Of a stretch of 64,000 nt of DNA, positions 36,717 through 46,786 are shown one piece after another. The position numbers and the translations under genes are program-made. Where the stretch lies: contig URCR01000001.1 in NCBI GenBank assembly GCA_900546325.1, positions 124,001 to 188,000 on the forward strand, given 5' to 3'. Position 1 is the stretch's first letter; each line of letters starts with the position of its first letter. Below the pieces are notes generated by a model. The model saw only the letters and a program-made list of their open reading frames with translations, searched no databases and had not been told where the DNA came from. The stretch is from an uncultured Lachnospiraceae bacterium. GTDB lineage: Bacteria; Bacillota; Clostridia; Lachnospirales; Lachnospiraceae.

Positions 36717-37916
36717 TTATCTTGTAATCCATGCACCTTTTGTAAAGTCTGGGACCATGACAGGCTTTCCTCCTAATGCAATCGACTTCTCTGTAAGTGC
36801 CGTAATACACATCCATGCCGCAGTATCATATACATCTATCGGACATGGCTTTTCATTTAAAATACTGTCAAAGAATTCTCTGAATACAAGCCAGTCCATT
36901 CCATCATGCGATCCTCTGACACCTTCTTCCTTATATTCTTTCCAAACTGGATGTTCATATTCTTCACTATATTTCTCTGCATTTCCCCACTGTTCTTTCC
37001 ATTTAAAGTCGTATTCTTCATGTACTTTATCAAGGAATACCGAATCTGTAGCTTCTTCATACATTCCTTTTGTTCCTCGCACTGTAAAATCACGACTATA
37101 ATATCTTGGAAGTGTCGTATCCAATGTCAATGTAATTGTCTCGCCACCTGCGCATTTTATTACAGTAGTCACAATATCACCTTGTGCAAATTGTGCATTT
37201 GCAAGAGAGTGCTCTGATCCAAGTCGGTCATTTACATATTCATGTAACCCTGCTGCTTTAGAAGATACTGATGTTAGAGATACCATACGATTTCCTCTGT
37301 TGATGTGTAAGAGTTGTGCAATGGGTCCTAATTCATGAGTTGGATAGTTCTCGCAGTTACGATTCAAGTAATTACGCAACCGATAATGTCTATATTTTTC
37401 TCCTCCACTCACTTCATCACGCAAATCATGGTGATATCCGCCTTTACAATGCACAACTGTTCCAAGCACTCCCAATTCTGCCATATGCATTGCCATCATC
37501 TCACGCCGCCCATAACAACAATTTTCCAACATCATAATTGGTACTTTCGTTTCTTCATATGTCTTAACAAGATCCCAACATTGCTCTACTGTATAAGCGC
37601 CGCCGACTTCCATTCCTACTGCTTTTCCTGCACGCATTGCCTCTATCGCAATTTGAATATGATCTTCCCATGCACAGGTGATAATAATTGTATTCACTTC
37701 CGGATTTTGAATCACATCTTTATAATTCTCTGATGTAGCCGGACGTTTTCCCTGCGCTTCTTCCACCATTTTTGCCGCTTTTTCTGTTCGGTCTTCATAA
37801 CAATCGCATACAGCTACTATATTCGCTTTTCCCAATGGAAGAATAATGTCTCTCAAAAGCAATGTTCCTCTCGCTCCAAACCCAATTATTCCCACATTCA
37901 ACTTATCTTGTCGCAT
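36717..37916 (-). CDS. GH109-like protein, copy 2 (NAD-dependent alpha-N-acetylgalactosaminidase family)
   Basis: A 399-residue paralogue of the protein at 31481-32695. NAD motif GFGARG (12-17), then Glu131 (MLENCCY), Tyr161 (GGYHHDLRD) and the Tyr191-x-x-His194 pair (YPTHELGP). Spacing between the first two (30 residues) and within the last pair equals what I recall for the characterised GH109 enzyme. Two bases separate it from the GH110-like gene, so the two are co-translated. Together they would cover terminal alpha-GalNAc and alpha-Gal. Codon use is AT-richer than copy 1. Confidence 0.87.
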   Translation of the reverse strand: MRQDKLNVGIIGFGARGTLLLRDIILPLGKANIVAVCDCYEDRTEKAAKMVEEAQGKRPATSENYKDVIQNPEVNTIIITCAWEDHIQIAIEAMRAGKAVGMEVGGAYTVEQCWDLVKTYEETKVPIMMLENCCYGRREMMAMHMAELGVLGTVVHCKGGYHHDLRDEVSGGEKYRHYRLRNYLNRNCENYPTHELGPIAQLLHINRGNRMVSLTSVSSKAAGLHEYVNDRLGSEHSLANAQFAQGDIVTTVIKCAGGETITLTLDTTLPRYYSRDFTVRGTKGMYEEATDSVFLDKVHEEYDFKWKEQWGNAEKYSEEYEHPVWKEYKEEGVRGSHDGMDWLVFREFFDSILNEKPCPIDVYDTAAWMCITALTEKSIALGGKPVMVPDFTKGAWITR

Positions 37917-37919
37917 TTG

Positions 37920-39608
37920 CTATTTCTCCTTTAAATCTGTTTTCACTTCCAGAATTCCATCCAGTTCCAACGCATTTCCCGGAATTTTCGGAAATGTTCC
38001 TGTCTTCTCAATTTTATTTTGTTCAAAAATAAGCATCTTCAAATTCATTGCATTTACTAGCCGCTCATCAAAACATTTAAACGTATTTTTCCTTATTTCC
38101 AAACATTGATGATATCTCTCCTCTTCTTCCCATACTTCCGCACTTGGTGACACTTGTATCGGAGCCTTTCCCCAGTCACTGACATAGGCACAGTCTACAA
38201 ATTCATTCTCTTCAATCACAATATGATTTGTCGCTCCTGATTCAAACCAGTAGTTAGAATCTCCTTCCACCAGAATTGCTGATCCAGGCGTTGAGAAATA
38301 GTTATTACGTACTACAACTTCCCCTGCGCTTGTAAGAAGTAAACCTCTTGCCCTATTGTTACGGAATATACAGCCTTCTATTAAAACATCTGGTACATAC
38401 GATCTGTTCTCTACAACAAATCCAGGTTTCAAATATTCCATTTCTTCTTCGAATACAACAAACATGTAATCCTTATTCAACATTTCTAAGCTCTGTATTT
38501 TCCCTTGTTCACATTCCATCATATTAACATTATTGATAACTGAGAATACATCGCCCTGGTCTCCTAGTTTCACACCTTTTTGCATACCTTCCACCAATTC
38601 TACAAGGACTTCTCTTTTATTTAACACTTTATGAATTCTTCCATAGATACCATGTATGTTTACCGGATCATCCAGTTGGTTTTCTAAAAGACAATTTTTG
38701 ATGTGTATTTTTCCCTTTGCATAGACAAAATGAAAGCCATCCGCTGTGGCAGTAAAGCATCTCTTTTTCTGTGGATTTATGCATACATTTACTTCATCTA
38801 ATACAATGTTCTCTGTAAACTGTACAATTACTGCCATACCTGTGCAATGATAAATATTAATGTTTTTCAAAGAAATATCTTTGCTATTTGTAATATAAAA
38901 GCAAGGATGTGTCCTCCAGTGATGGCGTAAAACCATATAATTTCCAACTCTAGATGTCTTTAAAAATTTCTGATCTTCGGTCAGTTCAATTTCAAGTAGA
39001 TTTTCTCCAGCTTCCCTAAAGCACGCACCATATGAAGATGCATATGGTTTATTAAAGCTGATATCATGTCCCTGATAAACAGGTGCATTTCTCTCTCCAT
39101 CCATCTCCAGGCAGCCGCAATATAATTCACTAAGTCCTTTTTCTTCTTCAAAATAAATTTTATTATGAACCACTCTATATGGATATTTCTCCCTATCTAT
39201 TTCAAGAACCATTTTTGTATCAGAAAGTTCTACGATTTTTCCTTCAGAGTATCCTGTTCTCCAATAATCAATCGTAATTCCTTCTATTTTAATCTCTTCA
39301 CACTGATCTATATGAAATGGAATAATATCTGTGTGAAACATGAATTGTGTGTTCTGCCCGAGAATACTCACCCGTCTCATTCCTGTCAGATCAAAAGCAA
39401 CCTTTTTTATCGTGTCTTCATCATGATTGGAAATATATAGCAATTTCTCATTTGCATAATCTGGATAAAAATGATATGTACCCTCTTCAAAAATAATCTC
39501 TATGTCATGCTCATTCCGAATTGCCTGTAGCATTTTCCTGAGATTCCATGCATTTTCTTTCCTATTTTTCGGAATTATTCCATACTCTCTTACGAATATT
39601 TGTTTCAT
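37920..39608 (-). CDS. GH110-like alpha-galactosidase (right-handed beta-helix)
   Basis: A 562-residue cytoplasmic protein with an N-terminal beta-helix entry (FEEGTYHFYPD) and repeated beta-helix rungs (e.g. ISLKNINIYHCTGMAVIVQ, VLIEGCIFRNNRARGLLL). Asp290 in ATADGFHF and the pair Asp313-Asp314 in QLDDPVNIHG match in motif and spacing (23 and 24 residues) the three catalytic Asp that I recall for GH110. GH110 enzymes are inverting alpha-1,3-galactosidases that cut blood group B and linear alpha-Gal epitopes. The neighbouring GH109 gene supports a role in host-glycan trimming. A decayed relative lies at 32710-32870. Confidence 0.85.
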   Translation of the reverse strand: MKQIFVREYGIIPKNRKENAWNLRKMLQAIRNEHDIEIIFEEGTYHFYPDYANEKLLYISNHDEDTIKKVAFDLTGMRRVSILGQNTQFMFHTDIIPFHIDQCEEIKIEGITIDYWRTGYSEGKIVELSDTKMVLEIDREKYPYRVVHNKIYFEEEKGLSELYCGCLEMDGERNAPVYQGHDISFNKPYASSYGACFREAGENLLEIELTEDQKFLKTSRVGNYMVLRHHWRTHPCFYITNSKDISLKNINIYHCTGMAVIVQFTENIVLDEVNVCINPQKKRCFTATADGFHFVYAKGKIHIKNCLLENQLDDPVNIHGIYGRIHKVLNKREVLVELVEGMQKGVKLGDQGDVFSVINNVNMMECEQGKIQSLEMLNKDYMFVVFEEEMEYLKPGFVVENRSYVPDVLIEGCIFRNNRARGLLLTSAGEVVVRNNYFSTPGSAILVEGDSNYWFESGATNHIVIEENEFVDCAYVSDWGKAPIQVSPSAEVWEEEERYHQCLEIRKNTFKCFDERLVNAMNLKMLIFEQNKIEKTGTFPKIPGNALELDGILEVKTDLKEK

Positions 39609-39658
39609 AATAGCCTCCCACTAAAATTTCATCTACCTTCTCACTTGTTAAATAACAA

Positions 39659-39700
39659 ACGGAAGTTGCATCTTTAAATTAATTTTATTGCAACTTCCGC
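39659..39700 (-). terminator. terminator or attenuator between importer genes and hydrolase genes
   Basis: ACGGAAGTTGCA (39659-39670) pairs with TGCAACTTCCGC (39689-39700) in a 12-base stem (one wobble). Minus-strand reading ends CCGTTTGTTA; plus-strand reading ends CCGCTTTTT. It probably reduces read-through from the importer genes into the GH110-GH109-GH35 genes. Confidence 0.75.
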
Positions 39701-39708
39701 TTTTTCTG

Positions 39709-40599
39709 TTAACCTTTCACACTTCCTATGACAAGTCCTTTTGTGAAATATTTTTGTAAAAATGGATAAATAAGCATAACCGGAAGTGCACCTAAGAAAA
39801 GTTGTGCGGCTCGGCCTGTTCTTGCGTCCATCTGTACCAAAAGTGCTTGAATATCCTGGGAACCTTGTGTACGCAGTAATTGTTCAAAATTCTGTAACAA
39901 AGTCTGTAAATATGTCTGAAGCGGATAGTTATCTGGATTATTCATATAAATCATTCCACTAAACCAATCATTCCAATGCGACACAATACAGAATAATCCA
40001 ACCGTTGCAAGCGCAGGCTTTAATATCGGAAGCAGTACTTTAACTAAAATCTGAATTGGACTTGCACCATCAATTGCTGCTGCTTCTTCAATTTCTTCTG
40101 GAATTCCCCTCATAAAGTTCATCAGAATAATCATATTATAAACCGGTAATGCTCCCGGAAGAATTAAAGACCAAATCGTATCTTTTAATCCTAACCCTGT
40201 CACTACTAAGTATGTAGGAATCAATCCACCTGAGATTAACATTGTAATGATAAAGTAGACCATATAAATATTTCTTCCACTTACCTTTTTCTTCGTTTTT
40301 GACAATGGATACGCGGTCAACACCATAAGTATTAAATTTAATCCAACTCCAAGAACAACTCTTTCCAACGAAATCATCAGTGATCTTATAAATTTTCCAC
40401 CTTTGAGCGCAAACTCATATGCGCTCAAAGTGAAATCTACCGGTAGGAATCCTACCTTCCCTGCTGCTACTGCCGAAGCATCACTAAATGAAATAGCCAA
40501 CAAATTTACGAACGGTAATACACATGTCAAAGATATTATTGCAAGTATAATAATATTTATCCCATTAAAAATTTTGTTTCCTTTTGTCTTATAATGCAT
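39709..40599 (-). CDS. carbohydrate ABC transporter permease (YtcP type)
   Basis: A 296-residue permease with six membrane helices; the EAA loop reads IPEEIEEAAAIDGASPIQILVKVLLP. FTLSAYEFALKGG and the C-terminal FTKGLVIGSVKG are typical of YtcP/UgpE-type subunits. Start 40599 follows AGGAGG. Partner of the LplB-type permease and lipoprotein upstream. No ATPase gene is in the cluster, so a shared MsmX-like ATPase encoded elsewhere is expected. Confidence 0.93.
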   Translation of the reverse strand: MHYKTKGNKIFNGINIIILAIISLTCVLPFVNLLAISFSDASAVAAGKVGFLPVDFTLSAYEFALKGGKFIRSLMISLERVVLGVGLNLILMVLTAYPLSKTKKKVSGRNIYMVYFIITMLISGGLIPTYLVVTGLGLKDTIWSLILPGALPVYNMIILMNFMRGIPEEIEEAAAIDGASPIQILVKVLLPILKPALATVGLFCIVSHWNDWFSGMIYMNNPDNYPLQTYLQTLLQNFEQLLRTQGSQDIQALLVQMDARTGRAAQLFLGALPVMLIYPFLQKYFTKGLVIGSVKG

Positions 40600-40610
40600 C
40601 TTATTACCTC

Positions 40611-41498
40611 CTAGAAAATCCGATAACCGGCACATTTATCTGCAAGGACATAAGAGACTAAGACAAGCACTGCGGAAACTGCTGACTTAAACAACCCTAT
40701 GGCTGCACCTACTGAATACTGTGCCTGCTGGATACCAAGTCGGTATACATATGTATCAATAATATCACCGGTTTCATATACGATCGGAGAATATAAGTTG
40801 AAAATCTGATCGAATCCTGCATTTAACACACTTCCAAGTGATAACACTAACATCAAAATAATCGTCGGCATCAAAAGCGGTAGTGTAATATAACGAATTT
40901 GCTGCCATCTAGTCGCTCCATCCAAAATCGCCGATTCATACAAGCCCGGATCAATACTTGTCAATGCTGCCAAATAAACAACTGTTCCAAATCCAAACCC
41001 TTTCCAAACGTCTGTCACAATCATTGTCCACGGAAAAATCTTTGTGCTTCCAAGAAAATTTATTGGATCAACACCAAATAAACCAAGAAATTGGTTTATA
41101 ATACCATTGTTAGCCAGAATATCCATCAGAACTCCCGCCATAATAACCCAAGACAAGAAGTTTGGAATATAAACTAACGTTTGAAAAATACGTTTTAGCT
41201 TATTTGAAATCAGTTCATTCAATAGCAACGCGACAATTACCGGCACAACAATTCCACCAATCAATTTAAACGCTGCAATATAAAATGTATTCCATATTGT
41301 CCTCACAAATGAAGGCTGGCTAAATACATATTTGAAATGTTCTAGACCTACCCAAGGTGAAGAGAAACCGAGCGCAGGATTGTAATCCTGAAACGCAATC
41401 ACAACTCCATAAAGTGGAACATACGCAAATATAAAGATTAAGATTACTCCTGGCAATAACATTAGATGATACTGCCACTGTTTTTTTAATTTTTTCAT
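40611..41498 (-). CDS. carbohydrate ABC transporter permease (LplB type)
   Basis: A 295-residue permease. LLPGVILIFIFAYVPLYGVVIAFQDYNP at the start and DPGLYESAILDGATRWQQIRYITLP (EAA loop) are hallmark LplB features, as is the C-terminal KSAVSAVLVLVSYVLADK. With YtcP-type and lipoprotein partners it forms a sugar importer of the kind that brings in complex oligosaccharides. Confidence 0.94.
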   Translation of the reverse strand: MKKLKKQWQYHLMLLPGVILIFIFAYVPLYGVVIAFQDYNPALGFSSPWVGLEHFKYVFSQPSFVRTIWNTFYIAAFKLIGGIVVPVIVALLLNELISNKLKRIFQTLVYIPNFLSWVIMAGVLMDILANNGIINQFLGLFGVDPINFLGSTKIFPWTMIVTDVWKGFGFGTVVYLAALTSIDPGLYESAILDGATRWQQIRYITLPLLMPTIILMLVLSLGSVLNAGFDQIFNLYSPIVYETGDIIDTYVYRLGIQQAQYSVGAAIGLFKSAVSAVLVLVSYVLADKCAGYRIF

Positions 41499-41510
41499 AT
41501 CAACATCCTC

Positions 41511-43145
41511 TTACTTATTTCCGTACATTTCATTGATTTCTTCTGTTGCCTTTGCTCCACCTGCTTTTTCCCACTCTTCAACAAGTGTATCAAAATAATC
41601 GATATCCTTATCTCCTACGATAATCTTTGTGAAACCTTCTGTAAGAATATCATCCAGTGTGCTACCTGAACTTAAAAGTGTTTCCGTAGCTGGTCCCCAC
41701 ATAGCATCTTTAATGTATTCTTCATTATCAATCATTTCTTTTGAAATTTTATATGCCGCTTTAGGACCACCCTGCTGACAGTAATCGCCTACTCCTGTCG
41801 AAGCACCATTTTTAATAAAATCCACACTATTCTTATACTTGATTCCATCTTTTCCAAGTGCTGTTGGATCTTCATCCAATCCTACCTTTAATGTATCTGT
41901 CACTTTCACAAACTGATTATAGTCTGTATTTGGATTGATAACACGTAGTGCATAAGGAATATTCGTATATGCATTCTTAAACAGATCATTAATCATCTCT
42001 TTGCTTACCTGATCTGGTTCATCCATACACCGCGCATAAAAATTAAGAAGTTTAACAACTGCTTCTGGATTCTTACAATTTTTATTTACTACAATATAAC
42101 CATAATTAGCAAAACTTACCGGTGCTTTTACAGTTTCACCATTTGCAGAAGGAATTTTGTATGCTTCAAAAATAGAATCTTTTCCATTGTTTGATACCAT
42201 ATTCGGGCCTGGATCATATCCCCAATATTGATAATATGGACTTACACCAACTTCACTATTCAACTCACCTTGAAGCATTTTTTCTAAATCTTTTGTTGCA
42301 AATTGCGGATCCACAATTCCTTCTTTGTACCATTCAGAATATGCTTCTAATGCTTCTTTCATTTCTGGCTGTACAGAGCCATATCCCAATTCCCCATTCT
42401 CAGATTCTACCCAAATACTTGGATAAGCTCCCCATGCAGGTGCTAAGACCTTTAGACCAATCAAATCTTGGTTCTCTGTCAAACCATATCCACCATATTC
42501 CTTTTGGAATGTTTTTGCAATGTTAATCACATCATCCATTGTCTTAGGATCTGCAAGACCTAACTTTTCTTTCCAGTCTTTACGAATCCAAATCTGTGAC
42601 GGTTGATCAATGATTCCATAAGAAAGTTGTGGTATCCCATACAGCTTTCCATTTAATTTTCCAGTTTCAAATGTATCACTTTCTTGCTCCATGTATCCTT
42701 TGATCAAGTCTGAAGCATATTTATCATACACTTCTGTCAAATCCCAAATCAAATCTGCTTCTTGTAATTCCCTAAGTTGCTGGGAATTAACAAAAAACAC
42801 ATCTGGAATGCTTCCATCTGCAATGGATAAATTTAATTTTGTGCTATAATCATTGCTTACCCAGTCATTTACTACTTTAATATTAAATTGCTCTTTGTAT
42901 GCACGATACCAAGGGTTATCATCGTAGCTATCCCCTTCATCCCATTGAATTCCCGCATTTTCCGGAAGCACAGTACTAATTGTCACTTCTTCTTCATATG
43001 GATCCCATAATCCCTCTGGCACTTCCACCGCTTTCTGCGGCTTTTTGTCTTTTGCATTTCCACCAGCGTTTCCACTCTTCATGCATCCAGTCACTCCAAC
43101 CACCATAGTAGCAGCCAATAAGACCGAAATAATTCTTCTTCTCAT
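41511..43145 (-). CDS. carbohydrate ABC transporter substrate-binding lipoprotein
   Basis: A 544-residue lipoprotein: signal peptide RRRIISVLLAATMVVGVTGC with lipobox VTGC, then a Gly/Asn/Lys linker and a large two-lobed binding domain (DGSIPDVFFVNSQQLRELQEADLIWDLTEVYDKYASDL is the usual hinge-side region). The length is that of binding proteins paired with LplB/YtcP permeases. First gene of the leftward importer operon, divergent from the YesM-type kinase across about 240 bases. Expected to capture host-type oligosaccharides; specificity is inferred from the adjacent hydrolases. Confidence 0.93.
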   Translation of the reverse strand: MRRRIISVLLAATMVVGVTGCMKSGNAGGNAKDKKPQKAVEVPEGLWDPYEEEVTISTVLPENAGIQWDEGDSYDDNPWYRAYKEQFNIKVVNDWVSNDYSTKLNLSIADGSIPDVFFVNSQQLRELQEADLIWDLTEVYDKYASDLIKGYMEQESDTFETGKLNGKLYGIPQLSYGIIDQPSQIWIRKDWKEKLGLADPKTMDDVINIAKTFQKEYGGYGLTENQDLIGLKVLAPAWGAYPSIWVESENGELGYGSVQPEMKEALEAYSEWYKEGIVDPQFATKDLEKMLQGELNSEVGVSPYYQYWGYDPGPNMVSNNGKDSIFEAYKIPSANGETVKAPVSFANYGYIVVNKNCKNPEAVVKLLNFYARCMDEPDQVSKEMINDLFKNAYTNIPYALRVINPNTDYNQFVKVTDTLKVGLDEDPTALGKDGIKYKNSVDFIKNGASTGVGDYCQQGGPKAAYKISKEMIDNEEYIKDAMWGPATETLLSSGSTLDDILTEGFTKIIVGDKDIDYFDTLVEEWEKAGGAKATEEINEMYGNK

Positions 43146-43386
43146 TTTTCTCCTCCTTTATTTTCATACTTTCTGAAATTTGTTAAATTCATTATTATAA
43201 ATTTTTGTATCTAAATCCATATGAATTTTTTCATTTTTTATAATATCTTTACATAGTCAATACATTCTTATAAATTTTTATAAAAAAAGCAAAACTTTAT
43301 AACTCTCTCAATTGAATTTTCTGCTTCCAAACGATATACTATTTAGAAGAAATTACAAAAAAATATTCACTGTAAGGGGAATTTTT

Positions 43387-45126
43387 ATGCATGCTCAAAA
43401 TACATTATTAAAAAAAATTGTTATACTTTTTATAGCACTCTTACTTCCTTTATTGCTAATCGGATTCACAGCACTTTACTATGGAAATCAAATTTTAAGA
43501 AAGCAGGCCCTTTCCTCTATTGACTCTAATAGTACAACATATATTTCACATTTAGATAATTCCATGTATACCATTTATACTACTGCCTTTAATTTAGCTA
43601 CTCAGACGAACCTCCAAAAATTTGCTACCAATCACTCTGGTTTATCAACTTATGAGCAGGGATTTCAAGCAAATCTATTGAGAGAGCAATTGTCTACCGC
43701 CCAATCTTCACTTCCGTTTTGTGAATCTACCCACATTTATTTTAGAGATTTGGGAAAAATTTATAATTCTTCGGGCTATGAAACAGGGAGTTTTTCTGAA
43801 CTCTCAAAAGAAGATTTTTCTCAGTTCAAAAGTAGTGTGCAAGAAAAGGGTGCCTTACATAACTATGATAATCCTTTGACCAATCAGAAAGAATTATCTT
43901 ATTTGCTTATGCCTTCCTCCAACGCAAGTTACGGTATCAGTTTTGTTCTTTCAAAAGAAGAACTCACCCAATACTTAGAAGACAACATAGCCTATCCCGG
44001 AGAGAAATTTCTTTTCACCAACGAAAGGAATTTCTTGCTTACAAATTTTCAAAGTAATAAACGCACATTTTATGAAGATTTTATTTACAAAACAATAAAA
44101 AACAGCGATATTTTCTTGGGATATCCTGTAGTCAAAGTGGATACTACTGATTATTATGTTTTTTCGTATGAATTATCACATACCTCATTGCGATACATAC
44201 GCCTTGTCCCTACGAATGCGATTTTGAATAGTACACGGATTCTTCCAACTTTTATGTTTGTATTCTCTATTGTATTATCACTTGTCTGCATCATATTCTT
44301 TATTGCTGTTTATAAGATCATTCACAAACCATACGTCCATCTTTTAAATGCATTCAATGGTGTAGAACAAGGAATTTTTGATACCAAAATCACTGATTTT
44401 AACAGCCCAGATTTTGCTTATCTATATCATTCATTTAACAACATGACCTCCAAACTAAGCCGTCTGATCGAGCAGGATTATAACCAGAAAATGTTGCTAC
44501 AGAAGGCCGAATTAAAACAGCTTCAGGCGCAGATCAATCCTCACTTTCTATATAACAGTTTTTTCATGCTGCAGCGCATGATTAAGATGGGGTTATCTGA
44601 AGAATCCCAGGAAATGGCAAGCGCACTCGGAAAATATTTTCGCTATCTCACTCGAAACAGTATGGACAATGTCACATTAGAGACCGAGTATGAGCACGCA
44701 AAAACTTACGCATACATTCAAGGATTGCGATTCGCAGGGCGGATCCAGATTGAATTCGAAGATCTCCCCGCCGGATTTCAACATTTGCCGGTTCCAAAGC
44801 TGATTCTTCAGCCGCTGTTGGAAAATGCTTTCAATTATGGATTAACTAACAAAATGGAAAACGGTCTTTTAAAAGTACATTTCCTTCACTCGGAAGACTC
44901 TCTGACAATTATTGTAGAAGATAACGGAGAGGAACTGACAGATGAACTGTTACAGTCATTAGAGGAGAAACTAAATGCTGCAAAAGATACATCAACCGAT
45001 TATGAAATGACCGGTCTTCTAAATATCCAGCGAAGACTTGCCATTTTCTCAGACTATACTTATTCACTTAATATTTCCCGCTCAGACATGGGAGGACTTT
45101 GTGTTTCCATATGCCTGCGGGATTGA
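43387..45126 (+). CDS. YesM-type sensor histidine kinase
   Basis: A 579-residue kinase: membrane helix at about 10-35, an extracellular sensing domain (about 36-280), a second helix (VFSIVLSLVCIIFFIAVYK), a HAMP-like linker, and a His_kinase domain with His386 in QINPHFLYNSFF, the N-box LLENAFNYG and a degenerate G-box (VEDNGEEL). Start ATG at 43387 follows AAGGGGA. It is coupled to an AraC-type response regulator 16 bases downstream and divergent from the importer operon, which it probably controls. Confidence 0.92.
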   Translation: MHAQNTLLKKIVILFIALLLPLLLIGFTALYYGNQILRKQALSSIDSNSTTYISHLDNSMYTIYTTAFNLATQTNLQKFATNHSGLSTYEQGFQANLLREQLSTAQSSLPFCESTHIYFRDLGKIYNSSGYETGSFSELSKEDFSQFKSSVQEKGALHNYDNPLTNQKELSYLLMPSSNASYGISFVLSKEELTQYLEDNIAYPGEKFLFTNERNFLLTNFQSNKRTFYEDFIYKTIKNSDIFLGYPVVKVDTTDYYVFSYELSHTSLRYIRLVPTNAILNSTRILPTFMFVFSIVLSLVCIIFFIAVYKIIHKPYVHLLNAFNGVEQGIFDTKITDFNSPDFAYLYHSFNNMTSKLSRLIEQDYNQKMLLQKAELKQLQAQINPHFLYNSFFMLQRMIKMGLSEESQEMASALGKYFRYLTRNSMDNVTLETEYEHAKTYAYIQGLRFAGRIQIEFEDLPAGFQHLPVPKLILQPLLENAFNYGLTNKMENGLLKVHFLHSEDSLTIIVEDNGEELTDELLQSLEEKLNAAKDTSTDYEMTGLLNIQRRLAIFSDYTYSLNISRSDMGGLCVSICLRD

Positions 45127-45142
45127 TTTCAGGAGGTACTCT

Positions 45143-46774
45143 ATGCGTTTATTAATTGTAGATGACGAACATTATATTGTAAATTATCTGACCGATCTTA
45201 TTGAGGAACAGCATTTTCCTGATCTGGAGATTTACAAATGCTATTCCGGCAAAGAGGCGCTCTCCCTGATTCAGACTTCCTTGATCGATCTGATGCTGCT
45301 GGACATCCATATGCCCGGAATGTCCGGGCTTGAAGTAGCCTCTCAGGTCTCGGAACAACTGCCGCGCTGCCGTATCATTTTTCTGACAGCTTATGACAGT
45401 TTTGATCACATTTATGAATCTAACAAATTAGAGCATACCCGCTATCTTCTGAAAACGGAGGATGATGAAGTCATTCTGAAGGAGATTTCTCACACTTTAG
45501 AAGAACTGGAGGAAGAAAGTAATAAGCTCCTTCTTCTGTCGGAAGCTCAGCAGAAAGCTTTTCTGCTTTCTCATCTTCTTCAGCAGAATATTTTAAAAGG
45601 GATTGTAGCCGGACATTCCATTGAAAAACTGGAACGAGAATTAAAAATTGCCGGTTCGGACTTTACGCTAGATTTGCACCGACCTGTTTATCTGATGTAT
45701 ACACAGGTACACTATAAAACATTGGATGAGACAAACCTTACCAATTCTACTTACACACTGCAATATCTTCAGTTGATCCGCAAGCTTCTGGAAGGAAAGT
45801 TTCAATTTTCCATGCTGGACTTTGGAAAAGGAACGTTACTCTTGTTTTTCCAGCCATTGCAGCCATTCTCTTCCGAGTATGCGTTTTTGCAGTCTGTTGC
45901 AAATGATTTTGGAGATTACTACTTTACGAAATACCGAAGGCGTGTCACAACCGTTCTCTATCCGGAAGTTTCCGAATGGAACGAGGTCTGCAGCCGTTTT
46001 CATAAAATGCAGCAATATGCCGAATTGTCCGGCGATGCGGTTCCTCTCATCTACCCTTCTGACTCCACGCATGAGGATAATACGGTAGACACTTTACCCG
46101 CCGAAGTTTCCATAGACAGAGTTTCTCTTGAGAAAAAGCTGCAGGAGCTTTCTTTCTATCTTTATCAGGGCGCTGAGAAAGATTATTTACATACTCTGAA
46201 AAGTTTGTGTGCCGAGTGCACCCGCATCCGCAGTATGCACAGCATCTCTGCCATCAAGACATATACCTCTGTTTCTCTGCTGCTGATGCAGTACATTGAT
46301 TTATATCAGCTGCAAGGAAAAATCGCTTCCAAAATTGCACTTTATCCTTTATACTACATACACGATTTTTCCTCCTGGAAAGAGGCATTCCGTTATCTGG
46401 AAAAATTATCGGGCCAGATTTTTGACATCCTGCATTCAAAAAAACTGGACCGCAATGAACAGCTGGTCCAGAAAATCAAAACTTATATTCGCGATCACAT
46501 TTCCGAGTCACTGACACTCACTACGATTTCGCGAATTGTAAATTATAATGAAGCGTATATTTCACGGCTTTTTAAACAGATTAACGGAATGGGGATTTCC
46601 GAATATATCTCCCTTGAGCGTATTAACAAAGCCAAAGATCTGCTTGTGACCACATCCGATTCCATGCAAAATATCGCAGCCGCCACCGGCTTTGATACGG
46701 CGCAGTATTTTTCACTCGTCTTCAAGAAAACTACCGGTGTCTCACCAAGCGAATATCGGCGGTCACATATGTAA
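45143..46774 (+). CDS. YesN-type response regulator with AraC DNA-binding domain
   Basis: A 543-residue regulator: receiver domain with Asp54 in MLLDIHMPGMSG, a long central helical/YesN domain, and a C-terminal AraC domain (LTLTTISRIVNYNEAYISRLF; MQNIAAATGFDTAQYFSLVF; GVSPSEYRR). Start 45143 has AGGAGG at ideal spacing. Works with the kinase directly upstream; likely activates the divergent sugar importer and the following hydrolase genes. Confidence 0.93.
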   Translation: MRLLIVDDEHYIVNYLTDLIEEQHFPDLEIYKCYSGKEALSLIQTSLIDLMLLDIHMPGMSGLEVASQVSEQLPRCRIIFLTAYDSFDHIYESNKLEHTRYLLKTEDDEVILKEISHTLEELEEESNKLLLLSEAQQKAFLLSHLLQQNILKGIVAGHSIEKLERELKIAGSDFTLDLHRPVYLMYTQVHYKTLDETNLTNSTYTLQYLQLIRKLLEGKFQFSMLDFGKGTLLLFFQPLQPFSSEYAFLQSVANDFGDYYFTKYRRRVTTVLYPEVSEWNEVCSRFHKMQQYAELSGDAVPLIYPSDSTHEDNTVDTLPAEVSIDRVSLEKKLQELSFYLYQGAEKDYLHTLKSLCAECTRIRSMHSISAIKTYTSVSLLLMQYIDLYQLQGKIASKIALYPLYYIHDFSSWKEAFRYLEKLSGQIFDILHSKKLDRNEQLVQKIKTYIRDHISESLTLTTISRIVNYNEAYISRLFKQINGMGISEYISLERINKAKDLLVTTSDSMQNIAAATGFDTAQYFSLVFKKTTGVSPSEYRRSHM

Positions 46775-46786
46775 CATAATATAAAC

